DNA of 64,000 nucleotides from Actinacidiphila bryophytorum (GCF_016916835.1 NZ_JAFFIX010000006.1:124001-188000); one strand, 5' to 3'. Positions 8,767-18,687 are shown, counted from the first letter of the stretch. A program made the numbers and translations. Notes: generated by a model from the letters alone, not told the origin.

Positions 8767-8877
8767 ATGCCGCTACTTCGGGAGTGCGTCGGCGTATTGG
8801 CCGAATCACCTCCCGGACATTTTCCGTTTACCCAAACGTTCCCCGCCCGCCCCCATTGCCGCGAGGGGACACCTTAG
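8767..8877 (+). other. Possible 36-codon small ORF or leader upstream of GT2
   Basis: ATG 8767 is preceded by a perfect AGGAGGT (8753-8759) with 7-nt spacing, the strongest ribosome site in the locus, and the frame runs 36 codons to TAG 8875. Third positions are only about 60% G/C, far below the neighbouring genes, which argues against a conserved protein. The stop sits in the TAGGAT box just before the GT2 start, so translation could affect the next gene. It may be a leader peptide, a small protein or chance. Confidence 0.3.
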
Positions 8878-8887
8878 GATTCTGCGG
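8875..8887 (+). promoter_or_regulatory. Candidate -10 box for leaderless GT2 mRNA
   Basis: TAGGAT (8875-8880) starts 13 nt before GTG 8888, the spacing expected when transcription begins at the start codon. The AGGA inside it could also act as a weak ribosome site. No convincing -35 is visible. Confidence 0.35.
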
Positions 8888-9916
8888 GTGGTCAAGCTCT
8901 CCGTCATCGTGCCCTTTTTCAATGTGCAGCCTTTCGTGCCCGACGCACTGCACAGCCTCCGGGCCAACGCCCGCCCGGACTACGAGTTCCTGCTGATGGA
9001 CGACGGGTCGACAGACCGGACGCCGCAGCTGCTGGAAGAAGGGGTACGTACGCTCCCCGGAGCGCGCATCATCCGCCGTGAGCACACCGGCGTCTCGGCG
9101 CTCCGCAACGCCGGCATCGAGGAGTCACGCGGTCGCTATGTGACGTTCATGGACGGCGACGACTGGCTCGCGCCCGGCTACCTGCCCCAACTGGTCGCCG
9201 CCATGGACGACCTGGACGTGGACTTCGTCCGCACCGACCATCTCAAGTGCACCGGCAGCACCCGCAACATCATGCGTGCCCCGCACGGCCGCCGCAACGC
9301 GGTGCTCGACCCGCGCGAGACCGTGCTGCCCGCCGACCGGCCCGCGCTGGTCGACTACGCCTACTGCTGGGCCGGCGCCTTCCACCGCCGCATCGTCGAC
9401 AAGGGCATCGTGCACTTCCCGACCGACCTGCGCACCGCCGAGGACCGGCCCTGGACCTGGCAGCTGCACCTGGGTGCGGAAAGCTGCGCGGTGGTCAACC
9501 TCATCGGGGTCCACTACCGGCGCGGGGTCACCACCTCGCTCACCCAGATCAGCGACGAGCGCCAACTGGACTTCGTGCGCGCCTCGGAGCGGATCTTCTC
9601 GATGCTGGCCGCAGACAAGGACGGTGAGCGCTTCCTGCCCAAGGCCGTACGCCAGTTCTGCGCGCTGATCGCCTTCCACCTCGACCAGATCGACCGCTTC
9701 GAGCCGGCGATGGCCCGCAGGCTCAAGGCGAGCTGCGCGGCCGCGCTGAGCCGGCTGCCGTCCGACGTGCTGACCGGGGTGCTCGACTCGATGGACCTGG
9801 AGCGCAGTTCGAAGATCCGCCGGCTGCGCTGGCGCTTCGGCGGCAGATCGGACACCCCGCAACCGGAGAGCGACGTCATGGACAACGCCGGCACTCCCGG
9901 TGCGGTGGTCGCGTGA
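8888..9916 (+). CDS. GT2-family glycosyltransferase
   Basis: 342 residues. The N-terminal GT-A domain is clear: KLSVIVPFFNVQPFVPDAL (2-20), LLMDDGSTDRT (34-44) for nucleotide binding, GVSALRNAGIEESRGRYV, and the metal-binding DGD in FMDGDDWL (88-90). RTAEDRPWTW, near the middle, fits the ED region of processive or teichoic-acid type GT2 enzymes. The C-terminal 120 residues are helical and of unknown role. It overlaps the next gene by 4 nt (GTGA), so both are co-translated, pointing to joint action on one polymer. The acceptor is unknown. Confidence 0.85.
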   Translation: MVKLSVIVPFFNVQPFVPDALHSLRANARPDYEFLLMDDGSTDRTPQLLEEGVRTLPGARIIRREHTGVSALRNAGIEESRGRYVTFMDGDDWLAPGYLPQLVAAMDDLDVDFVRTDHLKCTGSTRNIMRAPHGRRNAVLDPRETVLPADRPALVDYAYCWAGAFHRRIVDKGIVHFPTDLRTAEDRPWTWQLHLGAESCAVVNLIGVHYRRGVTTSLTQISDERQLDFVRASERIFSMLAADKDGERFLPKAVRQFCALIAFHLDQIDRFEPAMARRLKASCAAALSRLPSDVLTGVLDSMDLERSSKIRRLRWRFGGRSDTPQPESDVMDNAGTPGAVVA

Positions 9917-11292
9917 TGGCCGCCACCCGTACGCGTACCCAACTGCTGCTCGCCTCCACGCTCTACGGCGCCGCCACGCTGGCCGCCGCGGTGGACGCCG
10001 GGGCGCTGCCCGCCGCCGACCGCCGCGTCCTGGTGGTCAGCAACAACTCCGCGGTGCCGGAGACCGCGGAACGCCTGGACCAGGCACCGGGTTTCCGTGC
10101 GCTGCGCGGGCGCTTCGACCAGGTGGTGTCCTGGAACGAGGCCATCTCCCCGCTGCACCCGAGCGGTTGGGCGCCCGGCGTGGACGAGGTGCCGATGTGG
10201 GAGCGCTACTTCCGGATGCTGTGGGCGCTCGGCGACGACGAAGTCGACCTGGTCGTGGAGTCGTTGCAGGTCGCACCCGCGCTGTCGTTCGCGCAGATCT
10301 TCCTCGGCGCGCCCATCACCGTCTACGCCGACGGCCTGATGTCGTACGGCCCGACCCGCAACAAGCTCGGGCTGCTGGTCGACTCCAGGATCGACCGGCT
10401 GCTCCACCTGGACCTCGTGCCCGGCCTGGAGCCGCTGCTGCTCACCGAGTTCGGGGTGTCCTCGCAGGTGGTGCCGGGCGCGGAGTTCACCAAGGTGCTG
10501 GCCGAGGTCGCCGAGGCGGCGGGCGACGCGGGCGGCGACGCCCTGGACGAGCTGCCGCAGAACGCGGCGCTGCTGCTGGGGCAGTACCTGTCGGCGCTGG
10601 GCATACTCAGCGCCGAGGAGGAGGAGCAGCTGCACCTGTCGATGGTGCGCGGCGCCGTCGCACTCGGCCACACGAAGATCGTCTTCAAGCCGCACCCGAC
10701 CGCGCCCGCGCACTGGACCGAGCCGCTGACGGCGGAAGCGGCCAGGCTGGGCGCCGAGTTGACGGTGCTGAACACCCCGGTGCTGGCCGAGGTGGTCTAC
10801 CAGCGGGCGCGTCCCGCGCTGGTGGCCGGCTGCTTCTCCACCGCGCTGCTCACCGCGTCCGTGCTGTACGGCATCCCGGTCGCCCGCACCGGTACCCGGC
10901 TGCTGCTTGACCGCCTGGTGCCGTACCAGAACAGCAACCGGGTGCCGGTCACGATCGTGCACGCGACGCTGCCCGACCTGGCCGACGCGGCCGCCGTCCG
11001 CGCCTGGACGCCGCCGTCGCCCGAGCAGGTGGCGGCCGAACTCACCCCGCTGCTGCACACCGTGGGCTACTGCATGCAGTCCCAGGCGCACCCGGAGCTG
11101 CGGGACGCGGCCGTCGCATGGCTGGGCAGGAACCTCACCGCGGACACCTGGCCGTACTTCAAGCGGCGCCGGCTGACGTCGCTGGGGCTGCCGGGGGCGC
11201 TTCCCGCGCGGCTGGCCTTCGTGCCGCGCAACCGCACCGTCCGCCGGGTCGCCCGGCGTGCCCGGGCGCTGAAGAAGGCCGCGCTCGGGTGA
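9913..11292 (+). CDS. Polysialyltransferase-family glycosyltransferase
   Basis: 459 residues that resemble the alpha-2,8-polysialyltransferase family (Pfam POLYSIA-like, GT38-like). Three motif positions of bacterial sialyltransferases are present: YADGLMSYG (D140-G141, the D/E-D/E-G site), KPHP (H261-P262, CMP binding) and FST (308-310). Homologues are used in capsule and actinomycete teichulosonic acid synthesis. GTG 9913 overlaps the GT2 stop as GTGA; ATG 9916 (TGATG) is an equally good start. It probably polymerises or attaches the CMP-activated product of neuB-neuA across the divergent promoter region. Transfer of Kdn rather than sialic acid is possible. Confidence 0.75.
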   Translation: MMAATRTRTQLLLASTLYGAATLAAAVDAGALPAADRRVLVVSNNSAVPETAERLDQAPGFRALRGRFDQVVSWNEAISPLHPSGWAPGVDEVPMWERYFRMLWALGDDEVDLVVESLQVAPALSFAQIFLGAPITVYADGLMSYGPTRNKLGLLVDSRIDRLLHLDLVPGLEPLLLTEFGVSSQVVPGAEFTKVLAEVAEAAGDAGGDALDELPQNAALLLGQYLSALGILSAEEEEQLHLSMVRGAVALGHTKIVFKPHPTAPAHWTEPLTAEAARLGAELTVLNTPVLAEVVYQRARPALVAGCFSTALLTASVLYGIPVARTGTRLLLDRLVPYQNSNRVPVTIVHATLPDLADAAAVRAWTPPSPEQVAAELTPLLHTVGYCMQSQAHPELRDAAVAWLGRNLTADTWPYFKRRRLTSLGLPGALPARLAFVPRNRTVRRVARRARALKKAALG

Positions 11293-11303
11293 GCCGGGTG
11301 GGG

Positions 11304-11328
11304 GGCGGCCGGGTGGACCGCGGCCGCC
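11304..11328. terminator. Short hairpin between convergent genes
   Basis: GGCGGCC (11304-11310) and GGCCGCC (11322-11328) form a 7-bp stem with an 11-nt loop in the 43-nt gap between the polysialyltransferase-like and mutase genes. No T-run follows. It may act in both directions. Confidence 0.4.
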
Positions 11329-11335
11329 GGAAGGC

Positions 11336-12916
<1,581 letters not shown>

Positions 12917-13130
12917 GCTTCACGCCTCCGCAGTGCTGGTGGGGTGGGGTTGAGGGGAACTCCCGCCACGGACTGTAGCGGCGGGCCCGCACGCGGTGCA
13001 GCGCTCCGGGCTGGGACCTTCCTCACAGTCCGCCGTTTGCCCCCGAGTCTCCACCAAAGCCACCGCAACCGCGCGGGCATGAAATGTGTCTAGGGCTGCA
13101 CAAGGTCCGGCACACGGGGAAGTGGGAGCG

Positions 13131-14048
13131 ATGTCGAAGGTGCGCAACAGAGGAAGACGCCGGGTCTCGGTGACGGTGGCGGCGGCCGGTGCGGCCCTCG
13201 CCATGGCGGTGCTCGCCGCGTGCGGCCCGCAGGACACCGGGGCCGATCAGAAGCCGGCAGCGGCCACGACCACCGCGGCCACCACGGCACCGGCCACCGG
13301 CGACGCGGCCCCGACCACCGCGCCGCCCACGACCGATCCGGCCACCACACCGCCGGCCACCACCACCCCCTCAGCGGCCCCGACGACCACGAAGCCGGCC
13401 AGGCCGCCGGTGGAGCAGGCCGTGATGAAGGTCGGCTCGAACAGCTCCCAGGTGCGCGAACTGCAGGCCAGGCTGGGCCAGCTGCACCTGTTCTCGCAGA
13501 ACCCGACCGGCTACTACGGCACGGTGACGCAGCACGCGGTGAGCGACTTCCAGGAGCGCCACGGGCTGACCTCCACCGGCAGCGTCAGCCAGGCCACCTG
13601 GTCCAGGCTGCGGTCGCTGACCCACCAGCCCACCCACAAGGAGCTGTACCCGCCGATCCCGGCCAAGCCGGCCGGCAAGCTGGACGCGCGCTGCATGACC
13701 GGCCGCGCGCTGTGCATCAGCAAGACCACCCGCACGCTGTCGTGGGTGGTGGACGGCAAGGTCCAGGCCACCATGGACGTCCGCTTCGGCTCGCAGTACA
13801 CGCCGACCCGCGAGGGCCTCTTCCACGTGAACTCCAAGAGCCGCGACCACGTCTCGACGATCTACCACACGGCTATGCCGTTCGCGATGTTCTTCAGCGG
13901 CGGCCAGGCGGTGCACTACTCCTCGGACTTCGCCGCCCGCGGTTACGCCGGGGCGTCGCACGGCTGCGTCAACGTACGGGACAAGGCCGCGATCTCGAAG
14001 CTGTTCGACGAGGTCCGGGTCGGCGACAAGGTCGTCGTCTACTGGTGA
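13131..14048 (+). CDS. Lipoprotein L,D-transpeptidase with peptidoglycan-binding domain
   Basis: 305 residues. A signal peptide ends at the lipobox LAAC (Cys31), so it is a membrane-anchored lipoprotein outside the cell. Residues 32-95 are a Thr/Pro/Ala-rich spacer. Residues about 97-155 are a PG_binding_1 domain (VGSNSSQVRELQARLGQL, then FQERHGLTSTGSVSQATW). The C-terminal YkuD domain carries the catalytic SHGCVNVRD with Cys279. It forms 3-3 cross-links in peptidoglycan or attaches proteins to it. GGGAG lies just before ATG 13131. It is divergent from the mutase gene. Confidence 0.9.
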   Translation: MSKVRNRGRRRVSVTVAAAGAALAMAVLAACGPQDTGADQKPAAATTTAATTAPATGDAAPTTAPPTTDPATTPPATTTPSAAPTTTKPARPPVEQAVMKVGSNSSQVRELQARLGQLHLFSQNPTGYYGTVTQHAVSDFQERHGLTSTGSVSQATWSRLRSLTHQPTHKELYPPIPAKPAGKLDARCMTGRALCISKTTRTLSWVVDGKVQATMDVRFGSQYTPTREGLFHVNSKSRDHVSTIYHTAMPFAMFFSGGQAVHYSSDFAARGYAGASHGCVNVRDKAAISKLFDEVRVGDKVVVYW

Positions 14049-14089
14049 ACCGGCCGCCGGCCGGTCGGCCGGCGGACCCGACGCAGGAG

Positions 14090-14129
14090 GAGCGCGGCCG
14101 GGCAGGGGGAAATGCGCCCGGCCGCGCTC
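14090..14129 (+). terminator. 14-bp perfect hairpin after L,D-transpeptidase
   Basis: GAGCGCGGCCGGGC (14090-14103) pairs perfectly with 14116-14129 across a 12-nt loop. It lies between two convergent genes and probably terminates both. There is no T-run, as is usual in this genome. Confidence 0.75.
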
Positions 14130-14223
14130 CGTAGTACCCGAACCCGATACGGGGAGAACCGGGGTCAGGGGGGCCGATGACCAGTCGGCCTTACTCCCTA
14201 CAGCGCACAGGCCGTCAGAAGTG

Positions 14224-15138
14224 TCACCTGCCTGACGGCCGTGACGCGGGACACCGCCCGGGGCGGAAGTGGCGCGGGCCGGAAGCGGCCCGCGCCTTCT
14301 CCGTTTTCTCGCCCTTCCTGCCCTGCTGGCCCTGCTGGCCTTGCTGGCCCTGCCGGCCCTGCTGGCCCTGCCGGCCCTGCCGGCCCCGTCCGCCGGACGG
14401 CCCGCAGCCGCGGCCCTGGCCGAATCCCTGCCCCTGGCCCTGGCCGAAGCCCTGGGCCGGACCGTGCCCCTGGCCGAACCCCTGGCCCTGGCCGAAGCCG
14501 TACGCCCCGCCGCGGCCGAACCCGCCGAAGGTGCCGGTCGTGCCGCGGCCCGGCCGGGTGCCGGCGCCGCGGTGCTCGTCCGCGCCGCTGTGTGCCGGCG
14601 ACGAGCCGGGCTCGGAACCGCGGACGCCGGGGGCCGCGGTCCACGGCGCCGTGGTGCTGCCGTCGGTGGCCACCGCGGCCGGCGGCCTGCTGCCGTCCTG
14701 GCCGTTGCCCGCGCCCTCGCCCGGGCCGAGTGCGCGGGTGGCCGCGGCCATGCCCACCGCGACCCCGCCGAGCGCCAGCGCGGAGACCACCGCGGCGGCC
14801 ATCATGCGCGGGCGCCGCAGCGTGAAGGCGGTACGCACCCGGCCCCTGGCCGACCCGCGCCCGGCGGCGGCGGTGCGGAAGGCGGCGAGCGCGGCGGCCT
14901 CACGGGCCGGGTCGAGCGGTGCGCGGCCGTCGCGGGCCGCGGCGAGCAGCCGTACCAGCCGGTCGGCGGGCTCGGTCGGCGGCGTACAGGAGCCGGAACC
15001 GGACAGCAGCACCTCCGCCGTTCTGGCGTCGGGCCAGTTCCCGCCGCGGGGTTGGGTGAAGTGCCGGGGCGGGTGGGAGCGACGGGCCGGGTGGGACAGG
15101 TCCGTGGATGCGGCTCCGCGTCGGGTGTTGTCGCTCAT
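14224..15138 (-). CDS. Membrane protein with FGQG and collagen-like tail, ECF sigma partner
   Basis: 304 residues of unknown family. The N-terminal 110 residues are soluble and Arg/Ala-rich; one membrane segment spans about 112-132; the rest is low complexity. Residues 214-243 repeat Gly-Gln-Gly/Phe units and residues 252-278 are nine consecutive Gly-X-Y triplets rich in Gln and Arg, a collagen-like pattern without proline. It starts 9 nt after the ECF sigma stop with AGGAAG upstream, so the two are co-expressed. By position it should be the anti-sigma factor or a sensor, but no zinc-binding HxxxCxxC motif is present. The extracytoplasmic tail may sense the envelope; that is speculation. Confidence 0.65.
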   Translation of the reverse strand: MSDNTRRGAASTDLSHPARRSHPPRHFTQPRGGNWPDARTAEVLLSGSGSCTPPTEPADRLVRLLAAARDGRAPLDPAREAAALAAFRTAAAGRGSARGRVRTAFTLRRPRMMAAAVVSALALGGVAVGMAAATRALGPGEGAGNGQDGSRPPAAVATDGSTTAPWTAAPGVRGSEPGSSPAHSGADEHRGAGTRPGRGTTGTFGGFGRGGAYGFGQGQGFGQGHGPAQGFGQGQGQGFGQGRGCGPSGGRGRQGRQGQQGRQGQQGQQGQQGRKGEKTEKARAASGPRHFRPGRCPASRPSGR

Positions 15139-15147
15139 CCCACTTCC

Positions 15148-15861
15148 TCACAGCGCCTTGGACGCGGAAAACGTCACATCCGCGTGCTGCCGGTCCCCTC
15201 GGTCCCGCCGCTCCTTGTGCTCGTGCTGGTCCCTGCGGCCTGCTCCCCCGCCGTGCTCGGCCAGGTCCCCGTGGTCCCCCGGGTCCCCGTGGTCGTACTC
15301 CAGGATCTCGGCCAGCCGCCGCAGCCCGCGGTGGGTGGCCATTCTCACCGATCCCGCGCGTTTTCCGAGCACTCGTGCAGCACTGGTCGAATCGAGCCCC
15401 ATCACCACCCGCAGCAGCACCGCCTCCGCCTGCTCGCGCGGGAGTGCCGCGATCGCGGCGAGCGCCCGGTCGGTGGCGACCGCGTCCAGCGCCTCACCTG
15501 CGGTGTCCGCCCGGTCGGGCAGCTGAACCAGGTCGTCCACCCCGCCGCCCGGCACCGGGCGCCTGCTGCGCGCCCTGATGTGGTCCAGCGCCCGGTTGCG
15601 GGCGATCCTGGCCGCCCAGCCGCGTATCGACCCGCTGCCGGTGCGGTAGTTGGGCAGGTCGCGGGCGATCTGCAGCCAGGCCTCAGAGGCGACGTCCTCG
15701 GCGTCGGCAGGGCCGACCAGGCTGCGGACGTAGTTCAGCAACTGCGGCTGGACAGCGCGGTAGACGGTACGGAACGCGGCGTCGTCGCCCTGCTGGGCCG
15801 CGTCGACCGCGGCCTCCAGAGACTCCTGCGCTTCCACGTCGGGCCCCACCCCCTCGAACAC
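15148..15861 (-). CDS. ECF-type RNA polymerase sigma factor
   Basis: 237 residues. Region 2 lies around 43-103 (LLNYVRSLVGPADAEDVASEAWLQIARD, then WAARIARNRALDHIRARSRR) and region 4 around 130-185 (ALPREQAEAVLLRVVMGLDSTSAARVLGKRAGSVRMATHRGLRRL), matching group 4 sigma factors. About 50 extra residues follow region 4 and are rich in His, Asp, Gly and Arg. GTG 15861 has AGGA about 10 nt upstream; GTG 15849 and GTG 15837 are alternatives. It is coupled to the membrane protein downstream, the usual sigma/anti-sigma arrangement. The regulon is unknown. Confidence 0.9.
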   Translation of the reverse strand: MFEGVGPDVEAQESLEAAVDAAQQGDDAAFRTVYRAVQPQLLNYVRSLVGPADAEDVASEAWLQIARDLPNYRTGSGSIRGWAARIARNRALDHIRARSRRPVPGGGVDDLVQLPDRADTAGEALDAVATDRALAAIAALPREQAEAVLLRVVMGLDSTSAARVLGKRAGSVRMATHRGLRRLAEILEYDHGDPGDHGDLAEHGGGAGRRDQHEHKERRDRGDRQHADVTFSASKAL

Positions 15862-16006
15862 ACGGCCAATCCTGCCTCATGCGCGGCTGTGACACTTTTG
15901 GTCTGGGATACGCAGTACAAGTCGGCGGCCGGGGACGCTCCTGTGGGGGGAGGCGGCCCCCGGCCGTCGTCACTTTCTCGTGTGCCCCGCCGAGGAGCCT
16001 TCCGTC

Positions 16007-16855
16007 ATGTCCGTGGCCCGCCTCCCCGACGGCCTCCCCCCTGGCCGGCTGGTCGCCGGCTCCGCCCCCGGGCTGTGGATCAGCGACGAGCCGGTGGTCG
16101 CACCCGGCGGTCTGTGGGCCGCCTGCCAGGCGCAGCAGCACAGCACCGGCTGGTGCCCGGTCCTGATGGCCTGGCCCTGCGCGAGCGGCAGCGGGCACCG
16201 CACGGCCGAGATCGACGCGGTCGACGTGGCCGAGTCGCTGCACGAGTCCTGGCTGACATACCGGCAGACGGCGCCGCTGCTCGCCTCGTACCCGGGGCTC
16301 ACCGCACTGCCCGACCCGGCGGCCGCGGACAGCGCGGGACACACCTGGCCGCCCGACCTCGCCGACCTCGCGCTGCTGGCGGACCTGGCCGCCCAACTGG
16401 GCCACCCCGGGCCGCCGTACACCCGCTGGCCCGGCCTTGCCGCACCCGCGGAGCCGCACCCGGGTCCGCCGCCGGACGCGGTCGCCAGGGCCGTGGTCGG
16501 CCAGATGCTGCACTACTTCACCACCCGCTTCACCGCCTACCTGGCGCTGGCCCGGGTGGACCGCAGCGCCGACCTGCCGGCCGCGGTGGGCTGGGAGGCG
16601 GACGCGCCCGCGCTGGAGCTGTCGGCGCTGCTGCGCAGCTGGGAGGACCGCTTCGGGGCGCGGGTCATCGGCTTCGAAGGCTCGTCGGTCTTCGTGTCCG
16701 TGGCCTCGCCGCCGCTGACGTCCCGGCATGCCGCGCACGTCGCCCTGGAGCACGTGCTGACCGGCGCGTCGAACCTGAACGACGGCACCTTCCCCTTCCC
16801 CGACTACGCCGAGGCGCTGCGCGGCGAGCGGCTGTGGTCGTTCTGGTGGGACTGA
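16007..16855 (+). CDS. DUF4253 domain protein
   Basis: 282 residues. The C-terminal 110 residues match DUF4253: LSALLRSWEDRFGARVIGFEGSSVFVSVASPP, then AAHVALEHVLTGASNLNDGT and the end WSFWWD. The N-terminal half is family-typical and rich in Pro and Trp. No catalytic residue or membrane segment is visible, so it is a cytosolic protein of unknown function; some relatives sit beside toxin-immunity loci but nothing here suggests that. GAGGAG 9 nt before ATG 16007 sets the start. It is divergent from the ECF sigma gene. Confidence 0.8.
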   Translation: MSVARLPDGLPPGRLVAGSAPGLWISDEPVVAPGGLWAACQAQQHSTGWCPVLMAWPCASGSGHRTAEIDAVDVAESLHESWLTYRQTAPLLASYPGLTALPDPAAADSAGHTWPPDLADLALLADLAAQLGHPGPPYTRWPGLAAPAEPHPGPPPDAVARAVVGQMLHYFTTRFTAYLALARVDRSADLPAAVGWEADAPALELSALLRSWEDRFGARVIGFEGSSVFVSVASPPLTSRHAAHVALEHVLTGASNLNDGTFPFPDYAEALRGERLWSFWWD

Positions 16856-16910
16856 CCGGCCGCGGGTCGCACCGCCACGTCAACCGCCGGTCCTGCAACA
16901 CTCCGTACGG

Positions 16911-17741
16911 GTGAAGTTCGCACACCTGCGTGCCCCGTTCGAACCGGCGGCGCCTACAGTGGAGTCCTCCCCCGCCGAATCCGCCGTACGGGGTCACCGC
17001 ACGGCCGTCCCCGCACGGCCCGCCACGACTCCGCCACACCACCATCCCGACCCTGGAGCCCCGCTGCTGTCCAGCGACACCGCGTCCGACGCTCCGCCGT
17101 CCCCGTCCCCGCTGACGCGGTTCAACCAGGCGCCGCCCGCCGCCGCCGAGACGGCACTGATGGCCTGCTGCGGCAGCCACCGCTGGGCGCGGCGGGTCGC
17201 GGCGCACCGCCCGTACCCGACCGTCGAGGCGCTGCTCGCGGCGGCCGACGAGGCCGCGTACGACCTGACGCCGGGCGACCTCGCCGAGGCGCTGGCCGGC
17301 GAGGCCACCACCGCGCTGGCCGACCGCGGCGGCCTGACCGTGCACACCGCGCTGCGCGCCGCCCACGCGCACTACGAGGCGAAGTTCGGCCACGCCTTCC
17401 TGCTCGCCCTCGACGAGTGCACCGCCGCCGACCCGGCCGCGGCCCTGGACCAGACCATGGCCAGCCTGCGCGAACGGCTCGGGCACGACGAGGACGAGGA
17501 GCGCGTGGTCACCGCCGAGCAGCTGCGCCGGCTGTGCCGTACCCGGCTGGTCAGGCTGGCCGGCGGAGCCGCCGCCTCCGGCGGGCACGGGGGCCGCGGC
17601 GACCTGTCCGTGCGGGCATTCGAGCCGACCCGTTCACCCGACCGTGCGGGATCGATCACACCCGGCCTACCCCGCGGTACTCAGGCCGTATCGCCTCGCT
17701 ACGATGGCCGGGGCCGGTGGACCGTACCCGGCCGGGCGTGA
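16911..17741 (+). CDS. OHCU decarboxylase (UraD-like) with unusual extensions
   Basis: The core (about residues 68-215) matches 2-oxo-4-hydroxy-4-carboxy-5-ureidoimidazoline decarboxylase, the last enzyme of urate to allantoin: LTRFNQAPP, ACCGSHRWARRVAAHRPYP, LLAAADEAAYDL, FLLALDECTAAD. The catalytic His-Arg-Pro triplet (HRPYP) is intact. The family is normally about 165 residues, but this frame has 276, with a proline-rich N-terminal stretch and a roughly 55-residue C-terminal tail that looks like intergenic sequence. GTG 16911 and GTG 16959 are possible starts. No other urate genes are nearby. The tail overlaps the likely sdh promoter, so a frameshift may have removed the original stop. Confidence 0.7.
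   Translation: MKFAHLRAPFEPAAPTVESSPAESAVRGHRTAVPARPATTPPHHHPDPGAPLLSSDTASDAPPSPSPLTRFNQAPPAAAETALMACCGSHRWARRVAAHRPYPTVEALLAAADEAAYDLTPGDLAEALAGEATTALADRGGLTVHTALRAAHAHYEAKFGHAFLLALDECTAADPAAALDQTMASLRERLGHDEDEERVVTAEQLRRLCRTRLVRLAGGAAASGGHGGRGDLSVRAFEPTRSPDRAGSITPGLPRGTQAVSPRYDGRGRWTVPGRA
17700..17705 (+). promoter_or_regulatory. Candidate -10 box for sdhCDAB
   Basis: TACGAT lies about 90 nt before the sdhC start and inside the 3' end of the OHCU frame. No clear -35 was found. It is offered because no other -10-like box stands between the two genes. Confidence 0.3.
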
Positions 17742-17791
17742 CCGACACCCCTAGCCGGCACCCCTCGCCCCGCTCCCGGAGGGTTTTTTCC

Positions 17792-18172
17792 GTGCCGGCT
17801 GGAACGCTTTACCGCGGCCGGGAAGGCATGTGGTCATGGGTGGCTCATCGAGTCACCGGTGTCCTCATCTTCTTCTTCCTGTTCGTACATGTCCTCGACA
17901 CCGCCCTGGTGCGCGTCTCCCCCGAGGACTACGACAAGGTCGTCGCCACCTACAAGACCCCGATCGTCAGCCTGCTGGAGTACGGCCTGGTGGCCGCGAT
18001 CCTCTTCCACGCGCTGAACGGCCTGCGGATCATCGCCGTCGACTACTGGACCCAGGGGCCGCGCTACCAGAAGCAGATGCTCTGGACGGTGGTCGGCCTG
18101 TGGATCCTGCTGATGCTCGGCGCGATCTACCCGGTCCTGGGCCACGCCGCCCGCGTCCTGTTCGGGAGCTGA
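17792..18172 (+). CDS. sdhC: Succinate dehydrogenase cytochrome b subunit
   Basis: 126 residues with three membrane helices, anchoring the succinate:quinone reductase and carrying haem b. Signatures: GREGMWSWVAHRVTGVLIFFFLFVHVLD (helix 1 with the family H-R-x-T-G motif) and LFHALNGLRIIAVDYW (helix 2 with the haem-ligand His). GTG 17792 has GGAGGG 8 nt upstream. It is the first gene of sdhCDAB; sdhD starts 7 nt after the stop. It acts in the cytoplasmic membrane, linking the TCA cycle to menaquinone. Confidence 0.93.
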   Translation: MPAGTLYRGREGMWSWVAHRVTGVLIFFFLFVHVLDTALVRVSPEDYDKVVATYKTPIVSLLEYGLVAAILFHALNGLRIIAVDYWTQGPRYQKQMLWTVVGLWILLMLGAIYPVLGHAARVLFGS

Positions 18173-18179
18173 ACGACAC

Positions 18180-18659
18180 ATGTCCACTGACATCACCGAC
18201 GCCGTCGAGCTGACCGGCTCCAGCGTCGCCCCGTACAGCCCGGAGAATCCCGCACCGGTCATCGAGCCGCCGCGCGCCCGCACCAAGCGCACCCCGCGCA
18301 GCACCCGCACCAACTTCGAGATGTACGGCTGGCTGTTCATGCGGCTGTCCGGTGTGGTGCTGGTCGTGCTGGTGATCGGCCACCTGCTGATCCAGCTGGT
18401 GCTGGACGGCGGTGTGCAGAAGGTCGGTTTCGCCTTCGTCGCCGGCCGCTGGGCCTCGCCGTTCTGGCAGTACTGGGACCTGGCCATGCTGTGGCTCGCG
18501 ATGCTGCACGGCGGCAACGGACTGCGGACCGTCATCAACGACTACGCCGAGCAGGCCAACACCCGCGTCTGGCTCAAGACGCTGCTGTTCACCGCAGTGG
18601 CGTTCACCATCGTGCTCGGCTCGCTGGTGATCTTCACCTTCGACCCGAACATCCGCTAA
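18180..18659 (+). CDS. sdhD: Succinate dehydrogenase hydrophobic membrane anchor
   Basis: 159 residues: a 50-residue cytosolic N-terminus, then three membrane helices. [51 protein letters not shown] and a last helix [15 protein letters not shown] fit the SdhD family of actinobacteria; the [10 protein letters not shown] segment parallels NGLRII in sdhC and holds the second quinone/haem-side positions. ATG 18180 starts 7 nt after sdhC. Together with sdhC it forms the membrane domain. Confidence 0.92.
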   Translation: MSTDITDAVELTGSSVAPYSPENPAPVIEPPRARTKRTPRSTRTNFEMYGWLFMRLSGVVLVVLVIGHLLIQLVLDGGVQKVGFAFVAGRWASPFWQYWDLAMLWLAMLHGGNGLRTVINDYAEQANTRVWLKTLLFTAVAFTIVLGSLVIFTFDPNIR

Positions 18660-18687
18660 GCCAGGGCTGGACAGGGAAAGCGACCCC

